Below are positions 1 through 6,113 of a DNA stretch of 6,945 nt, piece after piece. Position 1 is the first letter of the stretch. The number at the start of each line of letters is the position of its first letter. A model generated the notes under the pieces. That model saw only the letters and a program-made list of their open reading frames with translations, had not been told where the DNA came from and ran no database searches. The DNA comes from 38-11 sp964539975 (GTDB lineage Bacteria; Bacillota; Clostridia; Tissierellales; Dethiosulfatibacteraceae): assembly GCA_964539975.1 (NCBI GenBank), contig CAZIKK010000039.1, positions 1-6,945 on the forward strand, read 5' to 3'. The translations under genes were made by a program, and so were the position numbers.

Positions 1-1532
1 TACTCCCACTCGATGGTTGATGGGGGTTTGCTAGTAATATCGTAAACCACCCGATTGACATTTTTTACCTCATTGACAATTCGATTAGACACTCTTTCCA
101 AAACGTCAAAAGGAATTCTGGCCCAATCCGAGGTCATACCGTCTGTGCTTGTCACCGCTCTTAAGGCAATCGTATGGACATAGGTTCTCTCATCACCCAT
201 AACACCTACGCTGCGAATATTTGGCAGGCAGGCAAAGTATTGCCAAATATCATTTTGCAGACCGGCTTGGCCAATTTCTTCCCTGAAGATATGGTCCGCG
301 TCTCTGACTAAATCCAACTTCTCTTTGGTCACTTCTCCCAAAACACGAATGCCTAGTCCAGGTCCTGGAAAAGGTTGTCTCTCAACAAGCTCATTAGCTA
401 TGCCTAACGCTCTTCCTACCTCTCTCACTTCATCCTTGAATAGTTGTCTTAATGGTTCCAATAATTCAAAATCCACATCTTCTGGCAATCCACCCACATT
501 GTGGTGGCTTTTGATAACAGATGCCGTGTTGGTGCCACTCTCGATGACATCTGGATAGATGGTGCCTTGCACCAAATAATCGATATGTCCAAAGGTTTCT
601 TTTAGCTTTTGTTTCTCTTCTTCAAATACCCGGATGAATTCTTCACCAATAATCTTTCTTTTCTTCTCGGGATCTGTCACCCCTTTTAGCTTTCCAAGAA
701 ATCGATCTTCTGCGTTGACACGAATCAAGTTCATATCAAAGGTTTCCTTGAAGACTTTTTCTACTTGATCTCCCTCGTCCTTCCTCATCAATCCATGATC
801 CACGAATACGCATACCAAGTTCTTTCCGATTGCTTGATGAACTAATACAGCAGCAACCGAAGAATCCACGCCTCCCGACAAAGCGCACAAAGCTTTTTTA
901 TCTCCTACTGTAGCTTTGATTTGAGCGATGGTTTCTTCCGCGTAATCTCCCATGTTCCATTCAGGTTTTTCGTTGCAAATGCCAAACACAAAATTATTTA
1001 AAATATTTCTTCCATTTTCAGTATGCTCAACTTCTGGATGAAACTGAACAGCATATACCTTCTTCGCTTGGTTTTCCATAGCCGCTACAGGACAAGTTTC
1101 TGAGGTTGCCGTTATTTGAAATCCTTCAGGCGGCTCTTTAATAAGATCTGTATGGCTCATCCAACATTTTGAAGTGTCTGGCATCTCTTTAAAAAGGAGA
1201 CTTTTACCGTCTAAGGAGAGATTTGTTCGTCCGTATTCTCTTGATTCTGCCGGTGATACACTTCCGCCAAAGGTTTGAGCAATAAGCTGTCCGCCATAAC
1301 AAATGCCCAAAATAGGCACCCCGAGTTGAAACAAATCTGGATCTGCTTTAGGTGTTTTTTCAGAATAGACACTGGCTGGTCCTCCAGACAATATGATGCC
1401 TTTGGGCGCCATTTCTTTGATTTTATCTATTGATGTATCATAAGGTGCTATTTCGCAGTACACTTTTGATTCTCTGACTCTTCTAGCGATAAGTTGGCTA
1501 TATTGAGCGCCAAAATCTAATACTAATATCAT
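1..1532 (-). CDS. guaA: GMP synthase (glutamine-hydrolysing)
   Basis: It catalyses the last step of GMP synthesis in the cytosol: XMP plus ATP and glutamine-derived ammonia gives GMP. Translation gives 510 residues starting MILVLDFGAQ and ending TIEWE, the usual length and ending for the family. The N-terminal class I glutamine amidotransferase domain (about 1-190) shows the nucleophile Cys78 in GICYGGQ and the His165/Glu167 partners in QFHPEVEH. The ATP pyrophosphatase domain follows, with its P-loop SGGVDSS at 219-225. The C-terminal dimerisation and XMP-binding domain carries QPFPGPGLGIR (386-396) and KPPSTIEWE. The ATG is preceded by GGGAG with a 6-base gap (1539-1543), which fixes the start. 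The first two window bases are the TA of the stop codon, so only one base is missing. It lies 16 bases after the guaB stop with no terminator between, so it is the second gene of a guaBA operon. No disruption is seen. Confidence 0.97.
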   Translation of the reverse strand, partial: MILVLDFGAQYSQLIARRVRESKVYCEIAPYDTSIDKIKEMAPKGIILSGGPASVYSEKTPKADPDLFQLGVPILGICYGGQLIAQTFGGSVSPAESREYGRTNLSLDGKSLLFKEMPDTSKCWMSHTDLIKEPPEGFQITATSETCPVAAMENQAKKVYAVQFHPEVEHTENGRNILNNFVFGICNEKPEWNMGDYAEETIAQIKATVGDKKALCALSGGVDSSVAAVLVHQAIGKNLVCVFVDHGLMRKDEGDQVEKVFKETFDMNLIRVNAEDRFLGKLKGVTDPEKKRKIIGEEFIRVFEEEKQKLKETFGHIDYLVQGTIYPDVIESGTNTASVIKSHHNVGGLPEDVDFELLEPLRQLFKDEVREVGRALGIANELVERQPFPGPGLGIRVLGEVTKEKLDLVRDADHIFREEIGQAGLQNDIWQYFACLPNIRSVGVMGDERTYVHTIALRAVTSTDGMTSDWARIPFDVLERVSNRIVNEVKNVNRVVYDITSKPPSTIEWE

Positions 1533-1548
1533 CTTTTTCTCCCGATTC

Positions 1549-3006
1549 TTAACTTCTAATACTATAGTTGGAGGATTCTTTGGTGATTTGGATGTCATGA
1601 GGATGACTTTCTTTCAGCCCAGATCCTGTGATAACCACAAATTGAGCATCTCGTTTCAACGCTACTATGTCTTTTGTGCCGCAATATCCCATTCCAGCTC
1701 TCAAGCCACCTACCATCTGATAGACTACCTCACTGATAGGCCCTTTAAAAGGAACTTGTCCTTCCACCCCTTCAGGGACGAATTTTTTCGCATCTTCTTG
1801 GAAATAACGATCATTGCTGCCTTGATTCATAGCACCTTCTGACCCCATTCCTCGATAAACCTTAAACCGTCTTCCTTGATATAGAACGGTTTCTCCGGGG
1901 CTTTCTTCTGTCCCGGCAAACAACGACCCAATCATCACTACATCCGCTCCAGATGCAATGGCTTTCGGTATGTCCCCTGTGTATTTGATCCCACCATCTG
2001 CAATAATGGAAATGCCATAGGCTTTTGCTGCCTCAGCACACTGATTCACTGCTGTTAACTGAGGAACGCCGACTCCCGCCACAACACGCGTTGTGCAAAT
2101 AGATCCCGGTCCTATTCCAACTTTGACGCAATCTGCTCCTGCTTCTGCTAATTCCTTAACCGCAGCAGCTGTTGCCACATTTCCTGCCACAACTTGAAGT
2201 TCTGGAAATTTAGCTTTTATTGCTTTTACTGCATTAATAACGCCATTGGAGTGTCCGTGTGCTGTGTCCACAACCACGACATCCACTTTTGCTTGGACCA
2301 ATGCTTCTACGCGTTCCATCATGTCTTTTGTCACACCCACTCCTGCACCTGCTAACAATCTACCATTGCTATCTTTTGCTGAATGAGGGTATTTGATGGT
2401 TTTTTCAATATCTTTGATGGTGATCAAACCAGCTAAAGTACCATCTTCTTTTACCAAAGGTAACTTTTCAATACGATGGGAAGACATGATTTTCAAGGCG
2501 TCATCCATTAAAATGCCTTCTTTAGCTGTTATTAGCCCTTCTTTTGTCATTGCAAATTTGATTTTTTTAGATAAGTCTTGCTCGAATCGAACGTCTCTAT
2601 TTGTGATGATACCAATTAACACACGGTTGTCATCCACTATAGGCACACCCGATATTCGATATCTGCTCATCAACACCAATGCATCTTCCACCAAATGTTC
2701 TTCTGAGAGAAAAAAGGGATCTGTGATAACGCCATGCTCTGATCGCTTGACTTTATCCACTTCTAGCGCTTGTGCTTCGATGGACATATTTTTATGAATA
2801 ATGCCGATGCCACCTTCTCTAGCCATGGCAATGGCCATCTTGGCTTCTGTTACGGTGTCCATGCTGGCAGACATCAAAGGTATATTCAGTTTGATTTTTT
2901 TTGTCAACCACGTTGAAACATCCACATCTTTGGGTAATACTTCTGATTTTGCTGGAAGCAAAAGTACGTCATCAAATGTGTAAGCTTTTGTTAAAAATTT
3001 TTCCAT
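1549..3006 (-). CDS. guaB: IMP dehydrogenase
   Basis: It oxidises IMP to XMP with NAD+, the committed step of guanine nucleotide synthesis, and feeds GuaA directly. From the ATG chosen here it has 485 residues, normal for bacterial IMPDH. The TIM-barrel catalytic domain begins at TFDDVLLLPAKSEVLP and is interrupted by a tandem CBS (Bateman) pair at about residues 95-205. The catalytic loop GPGSICTTR places the nucleophile at Cys304. The phosphate and substrate region includes ADGGIKYTGD near 336 and YRGMGSEGAM near 384. The mobile flap carries the Arg400-Tyr401 pair in SNDRYFQ. The C-terminus HPHDIQITKESSNYS is family-typical. A longer reading begins at TTG (3010-3012), but the GAGAGGAG ribosome binding site abuts that codon, whereas it lies 6 bases before the ATG at 3004-3006. 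It appears to be the first gene of guaBA, behind its own promoter. Confidence 0.97.
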   Translation of the reverse strand: MEKFLTKAYTFDDVLLLPAKSEVLPKDVDVSTWLTKKIKLNIPLMSASMDTVTEAKMAIAMAREGGIGIIHKNMSIEAQALEVDKVKRSEHGVITDPFFLSEEHLVEDALVLMSRYRISGVPIVDDNRVLIGIITNRDVRFEQDLSKKIKFAMTKEGLITAKEGILMDDALKIMSSHRIEKLPLVKEDGTLAGLITIKDIEKTIKYPHSAKDSNGRLLAGAGVGVTKDMMERVEALVQAKVDVVVVDTAHGHSNGVINAVKAIKAKFPELQVVAGNVATAAAVKELAEAGADCVKVGIGPGSICTTRVVAGVGVPQLTAVNQCAEAAKAYGISIIADGGIKYTGDIPKAIASGADVVMIGSLFAGTEESPGETVLYQGRRFKVYRGMGSEGAMNQGSNDRYFQEDAKKFVPEGVEGQVPFKGPISEVVYQMVGGLRAGMGYCGTKDIVALKRDAQFVVITGSGLKESHPHDIQITKESSNYSIRS

Positions 3007-3012
3007 TGGCAA

Positions 3013-3020
3013 CTCCTCTC
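3013..3020 (-). promoter_or_regulatory. Ribosome binding site of guaB
   Basis: GAGAGGAG on the minus strand sits 6 bases before the ATG at 3004-3006 and directly touches an in-frame TTG at 3010-3012. Normal spacing therefore selects the ATG and rejects the start two codons further upstream. Confidence 0.8.
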
Positions 3021-3051
3021 TTACTTAAATATAAATCAATTTAATTAATAT

Positions 3052-3080
3052 AAGTTATCAAAAAAAGCCAACCCTGTCAA
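3052..3080 (-). promoter_or_regulatory. Candidate sigma-A promoter for guaBA
   Basis: A perfect -35 TTGACA (3075-3080) is followed after exactly 17 bases by TAACTT (3052-3057). The latter is a poor -10, matching TATAAT at the first two and last positions only. Initiation would fall near 3045, leaving a leader of about 40 bases. That is too short for a purine riboswitch, and I see no PurR-box-like pair. The -35 lies in the loop of the terminator of the upstream trkH gene. The neighbouring A/T-rich stretch could hold an alternative -10, so the assignment is moderate. Confidence 0.45.
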
Positions 3081-3093
3081 TATGGCTAGCTTT
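3060..3093 (-). terminator. Rho-independent terminator of the trkA-trkH operon
   Basis: On the minus strand AAAGCTAGCC (3084-3093) pairs with GGTTGGCTTT (3064-3073) as a 10-pair stem including two G-U wobbles, around a 10-base loop (3074-3083). The T run is seven bases long, three of them in the base of the stem and four beyond it. The upstream arm contains the TAG stop codon of trkH (3086-3088), so the hairpin begins inside the gene. It should separate trkAH from guaBA transcription, although the wobbles and A-U base pairs make it moderately stable, so some read-through is possible. Confidence 0.75.
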
Positions 3094-4531
3094 CTTTTGT
3101 CCAGCTTTTAGGGACAAACAAGGCAATAATGGTAAATAACTCTAATCTTCCTAATAACATCAACACACAGAATACACCTTTGCTAAATGAAGAGAAATGA
3201 CTATAGGTAGCCGTTGGCCCCACAAGATTAAAGCCTGGTCCTATGTTATTCAATGTAGCCGCTGACGATGAAATAGCTGTGATCATATCTACTCGATCTA
3301 GAGAGATTAACAGCGTCCCCATGATAAACATCACTAAATGCAAACCCAAGAAACTATACACCCCTGCAACCGATTCATTGGATATGGCCCGATCTCCAAG
3401 TTTGATTGGAATCAATGCCCTTGGGTGGAATGTTTTGGATAACTCTCTCTTAATCAATTTAAAGATGATAAGAATCCGGATGACCTTCATGCCTCCTGCC
3501 GTGGATCCAGCACTTCCTCCAACAAACATCAACACCAAGAGTATGCTCCGGGTAAAGGTTGGCCACTCCTGAAAATCGACTGTTGAGTAACCGGTGGTGG
3601 TCATGATAGATGCCACTTGAAACAATGCGTCACGACCTGCAAAAAACACACTTTGATACCCTGTTACCACTAGGTCAACAGCTATCAACAAAGTCGCCAC
3701 TAATACGAACTTGGTGTACAACCTAAGTTCATTGTCTTTCAAAATGTCTAAGTATTTTCTTTTGTACAGCAAGTAATGCAATGAAAAATTGACACCGGCC
3801 AGCAACATGAAAAAGCTCACAATAAAGTGAACTGAAGAGTTGAACCTGGTTAAACTGTCATTGTATGGTGCAAAACCTCCTGTACCCACTGTTCCAAATG
3901 TGATCAATGCGGAATCAAACAAACTCATGCCAGACAAGAGCAAGAAGACTATTTCCGTAAGCGTCAGGGTGAAATAGGTCACATAAAGCACCCTAGCGGT
4001 GTCTCGCATTCTCGGTGCAACTTTTCCTGCAAAAGGTCCTGGCGTTTCTGCTTTAAAAATCTGCATGCTGCCAATCCCCAAGGCAGGCAACAAGGCTAAT
4101 GTGAAAACCAGAATTCCCATTCCTCCAATCCAGTGGGTAAACGATCGCCAAAAGAGAATACTTCTTGGCAATGATTCCACATCATCAAGAACCGATGCCC
4201 CTGTCGTCGTAAAACCGGAAATAGTTTCAAAGAGAGCATCTATGAATGAAGGCGCTCCTTGTGTCAAATATAAAGGCAATGAACCAAAAAAAGAAACCAA
4301 AACCCATCCAAAAGCAACAATCATAATGCCTTCTCTCGCCTTGATGGATTTTGAATGTGTCTTGACTCGTGTCAATAAACCGCCCACAATGAACGTCAGT
4401 CCCATTGTCAGCAAAAACTCTCGCCAAGCCGCTTCTTTATAAAAGAAGGCTACCAGTAAGGGTAAAGCCAGCAGTCCGGACTCAATGATTAGAATTGAAC
4501 CGACTACCTTTGCTACGATTCCAGATTTCAC
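3086..4531 (-). CDS. trkH: TrkH-family potassium uptake membrane subunit
   Basis: This is the ion-conducting subunit of a Trk-type potassium transporter in the cytoplasmic membrane, gated by TrkA. From the GTG chosen here it has 481 residues, within the family range. It is strongly hydrophobic, with about ten membrane helices, from about 7-30 at the start to about 452-472 at the end. The four pore-loop repeats are visible with their selectivity-filter glycines: FTTTGAS (near 107-113), GTVGTGGF (near 213-220), MTTTGYS (near 310-316) and NNIGPGF (near 428-434). All four filters have glycine, as expected for potassium selectivity. The segment GGSAGSTAGGMK (near 338-349) and the late motif GRLELF (near 461) are also TrkH-like. 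The frame stays open to an ATG at 4633, but the extra 34 residues are polar and lie inside trkA. The AAAGGAGG site points to GTG at 4529-4531, with TTG at 4532-4534 as the alternative. It overlaps the end of trkA by about 50 bases, which suggests coupled translation. Confidence 0.93.
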   Translation of the reverse strand: MKSGIVAKVVGSILIIESGLLALPLLVAFFYKEAAWREFLLTMGLTFIVGGLLTRVKTHSKSIKAREGIMIVAFGWVLVSFFGSLPLYLTQGAPSFIDALFETISGFTTTGASVLDDVESLPRSILFWRSFTHWIGGMGILVFTLALLPALGIGSMQIFKAETPGPFAGKVAPRMRDTARVLYVTYFTLTLTEIVFLLLSGMSLFDSALITFGTVGTGGFAPYNDSLTRFNSSVHFIVSFFMLLAGVNFSLHYLLYKRKYLDILKDNELRLYTKFVLVATLLIAVDLVVTGYQSVFFAGRDALFQVASIMTTTGYSTVDFQEWPTFTRSILLVLMFVGGSAGSTAGGMKVIRILIIFKLIKRELSKTFHPRALIPIKLGDRAISNESVAGVYSFLGLHLVMFIMGTLLISLDRVDMITAISSSAATLNNIGPGFNLVGPTATYSHFSSFSKGVFCVLMLLGRLELFTIIALFVPKSWTKES

Positions 4532-5888
4532 CAAAGAAGCCTCCTTTGCTTGGTTTGAAAAATGTCTTAAGACTGTCAAAGTCTTCCGATAGAGAGAATA
4601 CAATGATTCGGTCATAAGGTTTGATCCGATCATTTCCTTTTGGGATGATTACTTCTCCATCTTGAATAATGGCACCAATGATGACTCTTTCTGGAAGGTT
4701 TAGGCTGGAAATGGGTTTATCCACATAAGGCATATCTGGTGTAACAATGATTTCTGTCACCTCTCCCTGACCTCCTAATAGCAATGAGACTGCTAATATC
4801 TTGCCTCCCCTGATAAATTTCAATATATTGGCTGCCGTAATATTCATGGGATTAATAGCCGCATCTATATCTAGCTTATCAATTATTTTCGTGTAATTTG
4901 GTCGGCTGACTTTGGCTATGGATTTGCATATGCCATATTGTTTCGCCATCAAAGCCATTAAAAGGTTGTGCTCGTCGAATCCAGTCGCGCCTATGAAAGC
5001 GTCCATTTCATTGATGTTTTCTTCTTCAAGCAGACTGACATCTGTGCCATCTCCGTTGATGATGAGCACATGTTTTAGTTTCTCTGCCAACCGATTTGCC
5101 TTCGCCTTGTCCTGTTCAATGATGGTCACATCTACCTTGGCTTTCCTTAATTCTTTTGCAAGGTAATAAGATAGATTTCCACCTCCTAAAATCATGGCAC
5201 TTTTAATTTCTCGCTCTTTGCCTCGGAGTTTGTATTTTTTGTTAAATCGAATGATATCCTCTTCTTTTCCAAGAACATGGATCACATCCCCTTCACTCAA
5301 AATAATAGATCCGTTAGGTATAATCAACTGGCCTTCTCTGGATATGGCGGTGATCAATACCCCTTCCAATCCTTGTATGTCCATGATTCGGTTGCCGACA
5401 AAATGTGGATCATGACCCACATTGAAGTTGATCATTTTTGCCCGTCCCCCTGCAAATTCACCAGAAAAGTAGACCACATGTCTTAATAGATATTTGGCGA
5501 TGGCGTGAGCTGTTTCAAAATCTGGGTTGATGATAAAATCTATTCCCATCTCGCTTTTTACAAAATCCAGTTGTTCCGTATACTCTGGGTTTCTAATTCG
5601 AGCAATGGTTTTCATGCATCCCAGTTTTTTTGCAAACGCACAAATAACAGCGTTGGTGGCATCATTCTCTGTTGTGGCAATTAATAGATCAAAGGAGTTA
5701 ATATTCAAATCTTTTAACATGCTAATATTGATGCCACTGTCCACAACCGTCAATACATCCAATTGTTGATTAACTCTTTCAATGACTTTCGCATTATCAT
5801 CAATAAGCGTCACATCAATTTCTTCCAATATCATGGCTTCTGCCAGTTTGTAACCTAGCTTTCCTGCGCCGACGATCATAACTTTCAT
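4482..5888 (-). CDS. trkA: TrkA-type RCK regulatory subunit of potassium uptake
   Basis: This soluble nucleotide-binding subunit assembles on the cytosolic face of TrkH and controls its gating. It has 468 residues arranged as two RCK halves, like full-length TrkA. The first half has a Rossmann fold with GAGKLG at 7-12, an acidic residue for the dinucleotide ribose at Asp30/31, and an RCK_C domain at about 145-215. The second half starts near 230 with GGGNLS (235-240), an acidic Glu258, and a second RCK_C at about 365-445. The second glycine motif has Ser in place of the usual third Gly, so nucleotide binding in that half may be altered; this is inference. The tail after about residue 448 (KGGFFGEIWNRSKG) coincides with the trkH translation start. 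The start ATG has GGGAGG 6 bases upstream (5895-5900). A promoter with an extended -10 lies just ahead, making trkA the first gene of trkAH. The leader of about 36 bases leaves no room for a c-di-AMP (ydaO) riboswitch. Confidence 0.95.
   Translation of the reverse strand: MKVMIVGAGKLGYKLAEAMILEEIDVTLIDDNAKVIERVNQQLDVLTVVDSGINISMLKDLNINSFDLLIATTENDATNAVICAFAKKLGCMKTIARIRNPEYTEQLDFVKSEMGIDFIINPDFETAHAIAKYLLRHVVYFSGEFAGGRAKMINFNVGHDPHFVGNRIMDIQGLEGVLITAISREGQLIIPNGSIILSEGDVIHVLGKEEDIIRFNKKYKLRGKEREIKSAMILGGGNLSYYLAKELRKAKVDVTIIEQDKAKANRLAEKLKHVLIINGDGTDVSLLEEENINEMDAFIGATGFDEHNLLMALMAKQYGICKSIAKVSRPNYTKIIDKLDIDAAINPMNITAANILKFIRGGKILAVSLLLGGQGEVTEIIVTPDMPYVDKPISSLNLPERVIIGAIIQDGEVIIPKGNDRIKPYDRIIVFSLSEDFDSLKTFFKPSKGGFFGEIWNRSKGSRFNSNH
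4540..4547 (-). promoter_or_regulatory. Ribosome binding site of trkH, inside trkA
   Basis: AAAGGAGG on the minus strand is a near-perfect Shine-Dalgarno sequence within the last codons of trkA. It stands 8 bases before GTG (4529-4531) and 5 bases before TTG (4532-4534). No ATG follows in a suitable position, so trkH must start with a non-ATG codon. The spacing slightly favours GTG. Confidence 0.8.
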
Positions 5889-5910
5889 TTAAATCCTCCC
5901 TAATTGGGCC

Positions 5911-5938
5911 TTGACAACAAATTTATTACAATTATAAC
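5911..5938 (+). promoter_or_regulatory. Candidate rightward promoter facing the DegV-family gene
   Basis: On the plus strand a perfect -35 TTGACA (5911-5916) is followed after 16 bases by TATAAC (5933-5938), five of six matches to the -10 consensus. It would initiate near 5945 and give the DegV-family gene a leader of about 170 bases. Its -10 overlaps the trkA -10 on the other strand by four bases, so the two polymerases could not bind at once. Chance occurrence in A/T-rich DNA is possible. Confidence 0.45.
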
Positions 5939-5959
5939 ACTTGTCACGTCTCATTAAAA
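5931..5959 (-). promoter_or_regulatory. Promoter of the trkA-trkH operon
   Basis: On the minus strand a perfect -10 TATAAT (5931-5936) is preceded by TGT, giving an extended -10. The -35 at 17 bases spacing is weak (TTTTAA, 5954-5959). Initiation would be near 5924, about 36 bases before the trkA ATG. The extended -10 can compensate for the weak -35. An imperfect dyad brackets that -35. Confidence 0.65.
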
Positions 5960-5965
5960 GGGACG
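5947..5965. repeat. Imperfect inverted repeat over the trkA -35 box
   Basis: CGTCTC (5947-5952) and GGGACG (5960-5965) form a six-base dyad with one mismatch (a G-U pair in RNA) around the seven-base A/T centre ATTAAAA. The centre covers the weak trkA -35. The dyad also lies just downstream of the predicted start of the rightward promoter. It could be an operator acting on both directions, but no regulator is recognisable and the arms are short. Confidence 0.35.
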
Positions 5966-6017
5966 GTTTCGTGCATTCAAGTGCTTAAGTCCTATTAAGT
6001 ATGATATAAGATAATAT

Positions 6018-6045
6018 AATTTTTTGAATAAGTCAAATTTTTTGA
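6018..6045. repeat. Direct repeat of AATTTTTTGA
   Basis: The ten bases AATTTTTTGA occur at 6018-6027 and again at 6036-6045, an offset of 18 bases. TCAAA (6033-6037) lies between and can pair with the TTTGA of either copy. The repeat lies 30-60 bases upstream of the DegV-gene -10. It may be a regulatory element or only A/T-rich sequence. Confidence 0.3.
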
Positions 6046-6053
6046 TTTTCGCC

Positions 6054-6082
6054 GTTACTTCTTTTCCATAAACTGTTATAAT
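6054..6082 (+). promoter_or_regulatory. Proximal promoter of the DegV-family gene
   Basis: A perfect -10 TATAAT (6077-6082) is preceded by TGT (6074-6076), an extended -10. The -35 at 17 bases spacing is poor (GTTACT, 6054-6059). Initiation near 6089 would leave a leader of about 25 bases ending with the AAAGGA ribosome binding site at 6100-6105. The extended -10 is the same nine bases, TGTTATAAT, as in the divergent trkA promoter. Confidence 0.65.
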
Positions 6083-6113
6083 AAGTTAATCACTTAATGA
6101 AAGGATTGAATAC

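Noticed and set aside
325..558. Plus-strand open frame of 77 codons opposite guaA
   Set aside because: It is antisense to the conserved GMP synthase coding sequence, has low-complexity Ser/Pro-rich translation and resembles no family. The plus-strand frames opposite guaB, trkH and trkA (for example 1588-1842, 2393-2797, 3999-4442, 4912-5166, 5527-5769) are shadows for the same reason.
1533..1548. Internal promoter or terminator between guaB and guaA
   Set aside because: The gap of 16 bases holds only the guaA ribosome binding site; no hairpin with a T run is present.
3007..3085. Purine riboswitch or PurR box upstream of guaBA
   Set aside because: The gap is only 79 bases and much of it is used by the trkH terminator. 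No purine-aptamer fold or CGAA-type PurR box pair is visible.
4227..4427. Minus-strand open frame of 66 codons within trkH
   Set aside because: It lies in another frame of trkH, whose own frame is clearly conserved membrane protein sequence there; the alternative translation has no recognisable features.
5889..6113. c-di-AMP (ydaO-type) riboswitch for potassium uptake
   Set aside because: The predicted trkA leader is about 36 bases, far shorter than that aptamer, and no conserved core is visible on the minus strand.
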